Of a stretch of DNA of 64,000 nt, positions 10,640 to 20,401 are shown one piece after another; the first letter of the stretch is position 1; the number at the start of each line of letters is the position of its first letter. The stretch comes from Mesostigma viride. Lineage: Eukaryota > Streptophyta > Mesostigmatophyceae > Mesostigmatales > Mesostigmataceae. The notes under the pieces were generated by a model, which searched no databases, had not been told where the DNA came from, and was given only the letters and a program-made list of their open reading frames with translations. The stretch lies in NCBI GenBank assembly GCA_009746045.1, contig RPFO01000213.1:1948325-2012324 (forward strand), in the 5' to 3' direction. The position numbers were made by a program, and so were the translations under genes.

Positions 10640-12717
10640 AAAATATAATTACTTACAGCAGAGTGAAATCACTCAAACCAAAGCAAACGCCCAGCTATAA
10701 ACCTATATACAGAGCCATGTCAAAGCTCTATACTACGATAAGACCAATGGAAACGCCTAACGGGAGTAACCTAATAGCCCTGCTGCACCGCAAAATCAGC
10801 CCGCGTACGGCGGAGCACATTACAATTCGTTCAAGTGGCCCGCCGGAGCGGCTGTACAATTTTTCCCAGTGAGCGCGCTGCCAAGTGTACTTGTGGGCAA
10901 ATTTTTAGGTGCCCCGTCACTTCGAGGTACTAAAAATTAGGCTACGGTACGAATTCAGCGAATTTCAGCGAATTTTCAGTCGAACCAAAGGAAGTGACGC
11001 CAACTACCAAAAAGTTTCCGTTACGAATTTTCAGCCCAACACTCGCGCAAAATGAAGTGACGGCAACTACCAAAAAGTTTCCGTTACGAATTTTCACTCC
11101 CACACGTTTGCACAAGAGGAAGTGACGGCAACTACCAAACAGTTTCCGTTACGAATTTTCAGTCCCACACTTCGCGCAAATTTTAGTAGGGCTGCACGCA
11201 AGCTACCTTTCAAAATTTTGCGCTAGTATGGAACGCATTTCATTCGTCTGGAGGAACGCTGCCCGCCAACTACCCCCGTTCAGAATGTTCCGCCGAAATT
11301 TACTTGAGATTTGGAAATCTGAACGTGCGCGCAAATTTTAGTAGGGCTGCACGCAAGCTACCTTTCAAAATTTTGCGCAAGTATGGAACGCAATTCATTC
11401 GTCCGGAGGAATGCTGCTCGTCAACTGCCCCCGTTCAGAAAGTTGCGCCGAACTTAACTTGAGATTTGGAAATCTGAACGTGCGGTTGGAGTTTCGCGGG
11501 GAAACCCAAGTTCCCTAGTAATTCACCAATGACGCGCTTCGAACACTTGTCCGCTAAAACCTAAGCAGCCGCTCCGGCTGGCCACTTAAACGAAACTTGA
11601 TGTGATGTCAGCCATGGCCCGAGTCAGCGCCACCGACAAGCGCTGACGCCAATATGACGTCCAGGTCCGCGCCGACCATGGGGCCCGCTGGCCCTCCAGG
11701 TCCAGCCGGTCCTCCCGGAGCCGGCAGCACTCCTTGAAGAAGGCGGAGGTCAGGGGCCCCATGGCCCCAAACTCCTCCAGGACAAAGGGCACCACACGAT
11801 GGTGCCCGACGTCGCCGTAGGCCAGGAGCTTGGCCCGCTCCGCCCGGTCCGCCGTGTAACCTGCCGTGAGGGAGGCCCCAGCCACGTGGCTAAGAGCCAA
11901 GGGCCGCGCCACCGAAACGTCAATAAGCAGATGCCGGCCACCCCCCTCAAAGTCCAGCACCACGATGTCAGGCCGGTGGTAATTGGGGGAATAGAAGGCA
12001 GCGCCATCCGCATGCATCCTCGGACCGGATGTTCGCGTGGGGGAAAACCGACCGAATCATGGCGAGCACCACCGTCAGGAGGACAGTGTGCAAATACAAA
12101 TACCAATTCTGATTCTGTTGGCCCCCCATGCAGGCAAGGTAGTGAGTCCCCGTGGGATCCAGCGGCTGCCCACAGCTACCACAAGGCCGCCCGGCCGGAA
12201 CAAGAGGCTGCGGGGCAAATAGCTGGTGCCGGAGCGCCACCGAGTAGTGGCTGGGAGCCAAGGCGAATGGGGGGGCCATGGGAAGAGCACGAAGGTACGC
12301 CGAGCCCACACTCCGCAAGGAAAGCGAGAACAGCCACGCACGTCCCTGGGCGTTGAGGTCCGCGAAAAGAGCAATCCAATCAGCCGTGTGCAGAATACCC
12401 GCGTAGGTTTTCTGGTGTTTATCGATGACGCGAGCATGCAGGGAATGCGGCGGGAGATTGAACGGAGGCGACCGACGTCGCCGTAGGCCAGGAGCTTGGC
12501 CCGCTCCGCCCGGTCTGCATGCCGTGTAACCTGCCGTGAGGGAGGCCCCAGCCACGTGGCTAAGAGCCAAGGGCCGCGCCACCGAAACGTCAATAAGCAG
12601 ATGCCGGCCACCCCCCTCAAAGTCCAGCACCACGATGTCAGGCCGGTGGTTGGGGGAATAGAAGGCAGCGCCATCCGCATCCTCGGACCGGATGTTCGCG
12701 TGGGGGAAAACTGACCG
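10640..12717 (-). mobile_element. LINE family B fragment, minus strand, internally rearranged
   Basis: Minus-strand translation gives the C-terminal part of a protein related to LINE A: CCHC knuckle (CGSCGQPL), then RPDIVVLDF, LLIDVSVARPL, VVPFVLEEFGAMGP, and an end matching the plus-strand copy at 12736-12979. The 3' UTR lies at 10640-10800. The copy is broken twice: a 785-bp TIR element at 10818-11602 splits the last codons, and about 235 bp (12480-12717) duplicate the segment at 11810-12050, so the protein order jumps backwards. Non-functional. Confidence 0.85.
10818..11602. mobile_element. 785-bp non-autonomous TIR element inserted in LINE B
   Basis: The ends are ~37-bp imperfect inverted repeats (10818-10854 and 11566-11602) sharing AAGTGGCC-GCCGGAGCGGCTG. 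The flanks GGCGGAGCA and TGATGTCAG join exactly as in the uninterrupted LINE B copy at 12790-12810, so there is no target duplication and the insertion lies between A and T. The inside has no convincing ORF. It holds three ~62-bp repeats (about 10985-11160) containing ACTACCAAA and TTTCCGTTACGAATTTTCA, and a ~155-bp direct duplication (about 11175-11325 and 11330-11490). The superfamily is not recognised. Confidence 0.8.
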
Positions 12718-12735
12718 CAAAATATATATTATGCT

Positions 12736-12979
12736 TGGACGTCATATTGGCGTCAGCGCTTGTCGGTGGCGCTGACTCGGGCCATGGCTGACATCATGCT
12801 CCGCCGTACGCGGGCTGATTTTGCGGTGCAGCAGGGCTATTAGGTTACTCCCGTTAGGAGTTTCCATTGGCCGGTCTTATCGTAGTATAGAGCTTTGACA
12901 TGGCTCTGTATATAGGTTTATAGCTGGGCGTTTGCTTCGGTTTGAGTGCTTTCACTCTGCTGTAAGTAATTATTTTTTT
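12736..12979 (+). mobile_element. LINE B 3' end, plus strand, with 15-bp TSD
   Basis: Truncated copy carrying the last ~35 codons (ending in a stop after QQGY) and the 3' UTR ending in GTAAGTAATTATTTTTTT. It is flanked by identical AATATATATTATGCT at 12721-12735 and 12980-12994, a clear target-site duplication in a TA-rich site. Confidence 0.88.
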
Positions 12980-12994
12980 AATATATATTATGCT

Positions 12995-13034
12995 ACATGA
13001 CCTCCCCACGGAGGCATGTTATAATTTAATTTAA
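12995..13034 (+). mobile_element. LINE C 3' terminal scrap
   Basis: ACATGACCTCCCCACGGAGG followed by CATGTTATAATTTAATTTAA matches the 3' end of LINE C (compare 21951-21992), including the short CTCC/GGAG hairpin and the (TTTAA)n tail. Confidence 0.75.
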
Positions 13035-13047
13035 TATATATTATGCA

Positions 13048-13160
13048 ACGAGCTTTGACAATTGACATGGCTCTGTATATAGGTTTATAGCTGACCGTTT
13101 GCTTTGGTTTGAGTGATTTCACTCAGTGCTGTAAGTAATTATATTTTTAATACATATTAA
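13048..13160 (+). mobile_element. LINE B 3' UTR scrap
   Basis: Starts within GAGCTTTGACA and repeats the LINE B 3' UTR (compare 12890-12979) down to the GTAAGTAATTATATTTTTAA end. It again follows a TATATATTATGC site, the target type used by the copy at 12736. Confidence 0.8.
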
Positions 13161-13165
13161 AAATA

Positions 13166-13282
13166 TCCTTGGATGTCCGTGTCAGATGAATTCCTATTAA
13201 TTTCTTTAGGGTTATTCTCCTTATCGGTTTTTTCCTTATGTTGCATGCCCATCTCACCTCCGTAATCTATTATTCTCAATGA
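13166..13282 (+). mobile_element. LINE A 3' UTR scrap (A4)
   Basis: TCCTTGGATGTCCGTGTCAG onwards matches the last ~115 bp of the LINE A 3' UTR, with small indels, and ends CTCAATGA like the other copies. Confidence 0.82.
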
Positions 13283-13523
13283 TTAATATATATAATTACT
13301 TACATCAGAGTAAAGGCACTCACGTAAAAATAAACAAAGCCAACGCTAGGTACTGTAACAAGAGATAATAGAATCTATCACCGCGGCTCCCGCGCGGTCT
13401 TTCCTCTCAGACAAAGTTATATCCTACTAGTCCTTCCGGCCACAACGCTGGATCGCCATGCGCCCATGCATGCATGCAAGAATCTCGTTGTCTCTGAGCC
13501 CTTGGCTTTGTCCATATATAATC

Positions 13524-14404
13524 CTTTTATTCGTTACCCCGATATTCGCAGTCTCCTTTCCCACACAGCAAAATATATGGTGTTGTTCTTTCTCAGTTAC
13601 ATCGTTTTTCCCGTCTTTGTTCTTATCGTGTCGATTTCATCACGACTTAATTATTGAACTCTTGCATCGTTTATTGGTCAAAGACTATGACCGAGACATT
13701 ATGCTCCGTCAAGTCCGGTGTTTTTTGCACCGTCACCCACATCTGTTCGGTGCTGCGCCCCTTGGCACAAGTTCTACAAACAGGTCGTGGACCGGCTGGC
13801 CATCGCATAGTATCTCCGCACATCTGAACCCTGTGATGCCAGATCTCCTTTGCGGCCGTTCCGAGCTTGGCACTGGATTCGTTGTCCACATCGTCGCGTC
13901 GCTGCAGCAACACGATGCATGTTTTCTGGCATACGCGGGCTTTTGGTTCCCGCCGCACATTAATTGAAAGTGCTGTCCTCCGGATTTTTGCCTTTGCACC
14001 ACGTGTGCAGTTCTTGGACGTTTGGAATCATGGCATGGCTAACGTGATGACTGACTAGCTATAGACCTTTTCAGTGGTTTTCCATTTGCGGGTATTTCCT
14101 CGTAAATGGTGGGAGAGCGATCGCAGCAATGGTGCTCACCACTAGACACTCCCGGCCAGTTAGGCTCGAAACACACACCCTGATCAAGCATGCTGTCAGT
14201 TCCGGCCCTGGCACCGTCTAGGTCATCTAGTCGCTCTACACGTAAGCCAGCCATAATTTCAATTTGCACAAGGATACACATTTCCATCACCATTCATCTT
14301 CATCATCCTGAAGGACTCGAACACGCGGACAAGATAACGGCAGGCTCGAGCTATACCATGGTCCGGATTCTCCCGATTTCTGGCCTGCGCTGGTTGTCTC
14401 CTTG
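13524..14404 (+). mobile_element. Penelope-like element (PLE), 5'-truncated, with 8-bp TSD
   Basis: Near-identical inverted counterpart of 37387-38270. It contains the end of the reverse transcriptase coding region (HRLLVKDYDRDIMLRQVRCF) in decayed frames, then the long 3' region ending GGCCTGCGCTGGTTGTCTCC-TTG. It is flanked by ATATAATC at 13516-13523 and 14405-14412. Function is lost. Confidence 0.8.
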
Positions 14405-14412
14405 ATATAATC

Positions 14413-14804
14413 TATTTCCAAACCACGTACGGTCGAGAGGCCTTGGCCCCCGGCCCATGTCCTCTACTAGTAGCTGCACAACGGTATGAAAGTGCCAAAA
14501 ACCTACAGGTTATAAGCCCTACATGGAACAGATTAAGTCCAAACATGCTAGATATGTGCAGGCAGCATGTTTGGGACACCAATAGAAGCTAGCAATTGAA
14601 CTTTCCAGATTTTTCTGACCTCGGTTGGTCTATTTTTGGCACATCTATTTTTAGCAAAATTTCAGGTTTTATAATAAACAAATCCCGTATAATATGCAAA
14701 TAAAGAGCTCCTGGCCTGGCTGCTTGCAAGGAGACTGATGCTCATGACAACCAACTGTGCACCAGGTCCCTAGGTCATCTGACCCCATTTATGTAGTGAC
14801 AAAC
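14413..14804. other. AT-rich spacer, no gene seen
   Basis: No supported ORF. The 19-mer GGTATGAAAGTGCCAAAAA at 14483-14501 recurs at 34141-34159 next to the right end of the piggyBac-like element, so some unrecognised repeat is present. Confidence 0.6.
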
Positions 14805-15325
14805 TGCCACCAAATGCTAGCCAAAACGCGCGTTTTTCAGGTTTTTCACCACATAATGTTGCAGTTTCCATACAAGACGTGCCCAGTTGAGGCTGGATCT
14901 CTGCATGCATCATTAGTTTAGACATTGTGAAAAAATTCAGGTCCTTAAAACTTCGTTTGGTGACATTTTGCTGACAAATGCTAGCAAAAAAGCACGTTTT
15001 TCACCTTTTTCGCCACAATTCATTGCAGTTTCCATACAAGGTGTGAACAATTGAGGCCGGAAATTTGCAGGCAGACTTAAAATCGCTAGTTTAGCTAATG
15101 CACAAAAATCCAGGTCAACCAGGTGTCATTTGATGGCAGTTTGTAAGCAAATTTTACCAAAAGTGCGCGATTTTCGCCATTTTCACCACAACTCATCATT
15201 GCAGTTTTCATAGAAGGCGTGCTCAGTTGAGGCTGGAACTTTGCAGGCAGGCTTGAAATCGCTAGTTGCCGACAACTCATGCACAAAAATCCATGTCAAT
15301 CAGGTGTCATTTGGTTGAGTAATCC
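14805..15325. repeat. Degenerate tandem repeat, three units of ~165-176 bp
   Basis: GCAGTTTTCATA/GCAGTTTCCATAC landmarks at 14861, 15025 and 15201, each followed by GTTGAGGC(T/C)GG and preceded by TTTTTCAC/TTTTCACC. The units are diverged, so the duplication is old. No coding capacity. Confidence 0.7.
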
Positions 15326-17364
15326 ATGCAAGACATGTCAGTTTCGCTTCTAAGACGCTCACTGATTGAGCAAACCTCCTCAGTGAAATATGGCAAACTC
15401 CCATTTATATGGCTTGCTAACTATAAAATCCTTTCATCCATTATGTAATACAACTTTTGTGACATACAAATAAAATTTTGTTCATCTAAACATTGGCTGG
15501 ACCCGGCTGGCTATATGCCCAAGTCTGCACCAAGTGGCCACGCTTAGGCGATTCCTACATGCATATTGAGGGGCGCTTGCTGAAAATACCACTCGCAGCT
15601 GTCACAGGGGCTAGAAGGTCTATTCTACACCCACAGCATGCAGAGTAGACCTAAACCCAACCTGGATCTATGCAGCAATCATCACGTACCAGCAGTGACC
15701 TCGGGTTGAAAGTCACTCGGCAGGCGGCATGGCGACGATACGTTTGCGCACCTTTGTTGTGGCATCGTTAAGTGTAAGTATAGCGGATCCCTTAATTGAC
15801 AAGGCCTGCCTGACCTTGTCACACCTCATCCCCATTCCTCAACTTGCATACCTCATGCTCCTGCCTAGACCATCAGCCTGGCTGGGCCTGCCTTGCTGGC
15901 CACGCAGCTTCCATGTTGGACGTCCAACTTCTCAGCCAGCATGGTGGCATTAAGTAGCCACTGACAAATCAAGCCCCGCCCCCTGTTGCTGCCTCAAGGT
16001 TTTCCCAACTAAATAAACTTGGCCACTATCATACCTAGCATGAAGTGACCACTGCACAGTATCAGTCAGCTGCCTGGCCACAGGCGTACCACAGTCCACA
16101 TCATAACGCATGCTGCATCAGGCCAACGCTCCCGATAGCCCTTTCTCATACTCTATAATGTGTGGTCTTGCTCTTGCCCTTGCCCTTGCCCTTGCCCTTG
16201 CCCTTGCCCTTGCGCTTGCCAACTGTCAGTCATCCTTGTACATACCTTGTGCCATGCTTCTCGTAGCCATCCTTGACTGTCTCCCAACTACTGCACTTCC
16301 TCAGCCGTAAACTGTCAAACTAGGTCCTGCCTCATCCCATGCATCTCTCATTGCCGTATAATAAGGACCTGAAGTCTGGCTTGCATCTCAGCAATGGTTC
16401 GTATGTGTGCCTGTCTTTCTGGGTGAGTGGCAGTGGCCTTGGAGTAAGAGGCGTTAAGCATGTGCATGTGTGTGTGGTTCTCTTGGCAATCAAACCCTTG
16501 CACCCCTGGCATTGTGGATGTATGGCCATGCGCACTGCCATATAACGTCGCCAAAATTCTGCCAACATGCATCATAGGAAAATCAGGAGTTGCTGGTAGG
16601 CCACAAGACATGAGAAACCAAGTTGCACATACCAGCTGAAGGGCAGGTTTTGGGTTTCTTCATTGGCGCTGGTGGCAACGTGCGTAGTAATTGGCTCATT
16701 TACCCGTACCCTTCGCCAGCACGCACAGCCTGAACTGCATGAACGTTGGCGTCCATGATTACGCCCTCGGCTCATCAGTCATGGTGTCACCGTGGGTGAT
16801 GAAGGCAGCTTGGGTGCTGGCATGGAAGGGCATCATGTGCACTAGGCCGCCATGTGGCCGCAGCACAGGTAGCAGACCTAGCTAGCCCAGCAATTGACTC
16901 TCTCCGGCCGGCCTGCTCGAGATCATATGGCATCACACCCGCTCCACAAACCATGCATGATGAATAGTTTTCATGTACAGGCATGTCCTACACATGCGTC
17001 AGGGTAGATGCTTTGTTGATGCGCAAGAGGATTCAATGGCGTGCACGTATGCAATAATGGGTTGGATGGACTCATCAAACCACGCGCTGCCATCAACCGT
17101 TAAAGAAGGAGGCCTCTCATAACTCTGGGGTTGCCATCAACATTCTTTCATTTCTTTGCCACTTAAGGGTCAGCCATGCCATGCAATGGTATGCAATGCT
17201 ATGGTATTGCACTGGTTGTATTGCACCCACAGTGTTGCGCCCTGGCACCATGCCGTGGAGAGAGCGCTCTGTGGCCTGCCCACCTGCGGCAGCTAGTGAG
17301 AGAAGCTAGGGCGCCCTCGATCCCTCCTTAATTCTCGCTGTGTATATCGGGGTGAAGGTTCCTT
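15326..17364. other. Intergenic stretch without a recognisable gene
   Basis: Open frames here are short (under 95 codons) and show no family motif. The only clear structure is the (CTTGCC)n microsatellite at 16167-16220. Confidence 0.55.
16167..16220. repeat. (CTTGCC)9 microsatellite
   Basis: Nine consecutive hexamers, with one CTCTTG-type and one GCGCTT-type variant. Confidence 0.9.
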
Positions 17365-17424
17365 TACTCTGTATTGGCACCCACGTGACGCAGTCACGTG
17401 CTTATTAATTAATTAATTAATGCC
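17365..17424 (+). mobile_element. LINE family D 3' terminus with hairpin and (TTAA)n tail
   Basis: The perfect inverted repeat CACGTGAC-GCA-GTCACGTG (17382-17400) followed by four or five TTAA units. The same hairpin and tail end the LINE fragment at 32952-33575. The 5' extent of this copy cannot be seen. Confidence 0.6.
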
Positions 17425-17501
17425 ATGCAAGAAAACTGCCCATACATGCAGTAGATTGTACCACGCACAGCCGTATATAACAAAGCAATGCTCAGCTTTG
17501 T

Positions 17502-18389
17502 TATCCATGCATAGCCTTGACTGCGTCGACATCAACTGTTGTCATCGGCGGCAATGGCCAGCCAGCCGGCAATAGCTTGCACGCAACCCAGCACGGCCTC
17601 TCCCTAACATCCGTGTGAAGAATTGCTTCTTGATATCCCGGTATAGTCTCTAAAATAGGCTGCACATCGCTCGTGTGAGGAAACAGCTCGCCATCAAACC
17701 GTCGCTCGCTGAATGGCGCACTTCGGGCCGTAAAATAGGATCGAGTACGTACGATGACACAAAGGGACTCGGAAGACGGGGAACTGGTACAACATTCATA
17801 TCCGCGAAAGGCCAGGGCTTCGTCAATTAAGGAGTCAATTGGCACCTAGCTAGATATGAATATGAGAACGTACCGCTAGTCGATATATAACCATGACTCT
17901 CTTGCATTTGAGGTCTGTTTCGCACAGTGACCACGCAGCACAAATTCGTTGCGGCATGCACCTGCTGGCAGGCAGGTTGTGCATGTCGGGACTCAGGTTA
18001 ATAACAACCCCGACGCCGTGGGCCGCGTCGTTAGTGCCAAGAAAGCCTGCAATAAACATGACGTTTGAGGCAAACGCGAATATATATGGATTATATACCA
18101 TGGTCCGGATTCGCCCGATTTCTGGCCTGCGCTGGTTGCATGTCTCCTTGATGTATGGATTATCGGTTTGCCAAGCCTGACGCAGCCTTTCAAGAAATTG
18201 GTCGGAAATATGCGGTAGCTCGGGGAAAAAAATTGCAGCGGTATTGAAAAAAGTCGTTCGGTCAAAGTCTTTAGAATTAAAAAATACGTCGTTTATGATC
18301 ATAAACTCGATCTTAGGGCGCACTTCATCGGAATTTTTTTTTGCTGCAGTCAGGTGGGGTCGAGAGAAAATCTGCGAGCAAACAGGCAC
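17502..18389 (-). pseudogene. Unrecognised protein-coding remnant, minus strand
   Basis: Two open frames (17850-18389, 179 codons; 17501-17845, 114 codons) lie end to end on the minus strand in different frames. They have amino-acid composition typical of a real protein (for example FFPELPHISDQFLERL and ETIPGYQEAILHTDVRE). I do not recognise a family. A 59-bp PLE 3'-end insertion plus its 10-bp duplication (69 nt, 23 codons) sits in frame inside the first part. Likely a decayed gene or transposon ORF. Confidence 0.45.
18095..18153 (+). mobile_element. 59-bp solo PLE 3' end with 10-bp TSD
   Basis: Contains CCATGGTCCGGATTCGCCCG and GCGCTGG...CTCCTTGATG, the extreme 3' end of the PLE. It is flanked by TATGGATTAT at 18085-18094 and 18154-18163. 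The insertion and duplication keep the host reading frame open. Confidence 0.88.
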
Positions 18390-18518
18390 CTGTCTGTGAA
18401 TGACGCAATATGGCTGTTCGATTCCGCAAATTGTCTGCCGAAAAAAAATACTGGTGGACCAAAAAAACCCTTATAGGAGGATGAGCGTTAAATTTCAGCC
18501 TTTATTATAATGCCTTTT

Positions 18519-19345
18519 TCAGCGGCTTGGCCAGCCAGGGCAGCATATTTTGACCTGGCCTGGCCCCAAGAACATTCAAAAAAGGGTAGGGAAACATGCC
18601 ATGAACTATACCCAGATGTTGCTAGCCGACCTAGTGGTCCCAGCCCAGTTTGAACACCGCATCCACTCTCTCTCCCTTCTCTTGACTGCCATGCAGGACA
18701 AGGCGCGGACGTGGCAGAAGATTGTCAAGGCTCACACGCCAGCCCCTGTGCATGGGCAAGCCACCTCCCCCCTAAAGGAGGAGGCGTTTTGATGATCGAG
18801 TAGTGTAGTTAGGATTTTCTAGACTAGCTTAGAGTTAGGCGGCTTCCCGATCCACTCCACCCATCCATAATGGAATAATATGTGCTAAGTAAGTAAGTAA
18901 GTAAGTACTTGCGTGTCATATGCGCAAAGGCATGCCACGGAGTACATACTACATATGCTAATCTCATTAGAAAAAATAATTACACAAAAGTTTAAACAAA
19001 TATCGTCTGCATCATCCCCCAACCGTTAAGCACTAGGTGGGGATGTATTAATCCTCATCCGAGCTGTACGTCCTCTACTGTAATGGCAGACGAGGCGGTA
19101 GTGTAGCGGCTATCATCAGGACCAATAACCTCCACCTGCGGACTTCTACCCTGGCTAGCAACGGGCCGCGGGGCCCGTGGGGAGAAAACAGGAGCATACA
19201 TACCCCTCGGGAAGTGTATCGCAGATGGCAGCCCATTTCTCCATGTCAATCATGCGGGCGCGGAGTATATGGATAGTCCCAATATGCACATGCTATACAT
19301 GATCTCCCAACGGAGGCATGTTATAATTTAATTTAATTTTAATTT
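18519..19345 (+). mobile_element. LINE family C, 5'-truncated copy (C1), split by LINE F
   Basis: It matches the last ~400 bp of the LINE C copy at 21577-21992 (GACCTGGCCTGGCCCCAAG, GAGGAGGCGTTTTGATGA, TTAGAGTTAGG) and resumes at 19286 with ATGATCTCCCAACGGAGG and a (TTTAA)-type tail. It is flanked by TAATGCCTTTT at 18508-18518 and 19346-19356. A ~400-bp element lies inside it. Confidence 0.87.
18886..19285 (-). mobile_element. LINE family F, minus strand, (CTTA)n tail, nested in LINE C
   Basis: Read on the minus strand, this is a short coding end (stop after TVEDVQLG, about 19055-19249), a 3' UTR and a terminal (CTTA)5 repeat. The 3' 210 bp are shared with 35546-35752, which has a 12-bp target duplication. 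The element type is inferred from 5' truncation and the simple-repeat tail. Confidence 0.65.
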
Positions 19346-19913
19346 TAATGCCTTTTACGCGCTCAACATCGCCTGCCAGACTGCCATGCCTGTCCACGGA
19401 ATTCGGTCACCATCGTGCACGCGCACACCAAAATTTGCACTTCGCGCCACTTTTCGGGTACCTACCGCTTACTATGAGGTCAGACTTCTTAAGGCGCGTC
19501 TCGCGTACCGTTGTGTGCTCCTTGAAAGTGCGGGCGCCTAACTTGCGGCGTCTAGTAGCATTGCTGGGCACGTGAGGAGGTGCCTACCCGGCAGTGAGCA
19601 GGTCGCAGCGGGCTAGCTGCGGGGGGGCCACGAGATGTGCCCTGCCTGCATGGTTGGTGTGAAGCTCACGGCCTATGGTGACGTCGGGCACCACCGTACG
19701 CATGTGGTGCCCTTTGTCTTGGAGGAGTTCGGGGCCATGGCGGCCCGGACCCTGACCGCCGGCTTCTTTGAGGAGTGCTGCCGGCAAGTCGGGCGGACCG
19801 CATGGACCTAGAGGGCCAGCTAGCGGGCCCCTTGGTCAGCGCGGACCTGGACGTACATTGTATTGGCGCCAACGCCTTTCGATTGCGCTTACCAAGGCTA
19901 TGGCTGATATCTT

Positions 19914-19952
19914 CTCGATCCCGATTTCTGGCCTGCGCTGGTTGTCTCCTTG
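19914..19952 (+). mobile_element. 39-bp solo PLE 3' end
   Basis: CCGATTTCTGGCCTGCGCTG and GTTGTCTCCTTG are inserted in the LINE B-like remnant between ATCTT (19909-19913) and ATCTT (19953-19957). Removing the insert restores the family sequence. Confidence 0.82.
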
Positions 19953-20135
19953 ATCTTGTTCCACCGCACGCGGGCTGGCTTTGTGGCGCAGCACGGTTAT
20001 CAGGCTGCTTTACTTCATTCCGCGGTGTGGATCGAGTGTCCCATGCATGCCGGCTGTAGTTATTTTGTCGTGGTATCTCTTGCTAGCGTTTTGTTAATGT
20101 TTAATTGGGTGCCTTCACTCGATCTGACATCTTAA

Positions 20136-20171
20136 TTCTCCCGATTTCTGGCCTGCGCTGGTCGTCTCCTT
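20136..20171 (+). mobile_element. Solo PLE 3' end, duplicated with its host
   Basis: Second copy of the insertion at 19914-19952, carried along by the 220-bp tandem duplication, with one substitution (GGTCGTC for GGTTGTC). Confidence 0.75.
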
Positions 20172-20367
20172 GATCTTGTTCCACCGCACGCGGGCTGGCT
20201 TTGTGGCGCAGCACGGTTATCAGGCTGTTTTACTTCATTCCGCGGTGTGGATCGAGTGTCCCATGCATGCCGGCTGTAGTTATTTTGTCGTGGTATCTCT
20301 TGCTAGCGTTTTGTTAATGTTTAATTGGGTGCCTTCACTCTGACGAAGTAATTATAAATTTTAATAT

Positions 20368-20389
20368 ATCAAGGAGACAACCAGCGCAG
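20368..20389 (-). mobile_element. 22-bp solo PLE terminus
   Basis: The extreme PLE end only, from ATCAAGGAGACAACC to GCGCAG, in TA-rich flanks. The same 22 bases stand alone at 36549-36570 and 58972-58993. Confidence 0.7.
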
Positions 20390-20401
20390 TACCTGTCGAC
20401 A

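Larger units (their letters stand above)
19655..20347 (+). pseudogene. LINE B-like C-terminal remnant with 220-bp tandem duplication
   Basis: Decayed frames still show the endonuclease tail (TAYGDVGHHR, VVPFVLEEFGAM, FFEECCR) and the terminal FHRTRAGFVAQHGYQ. The last ~220 bp occur twice (from about 19921 and 20141). Each copy begins with a solo PLE end, so that insertion preceded the duplication. Confidence 0.75.

Noticed and set aside
15729-15953. 74-codon plus-strand ORF as a small gene
   Set aside because: No family resemblance, no conserved context, and length within chance expectation.
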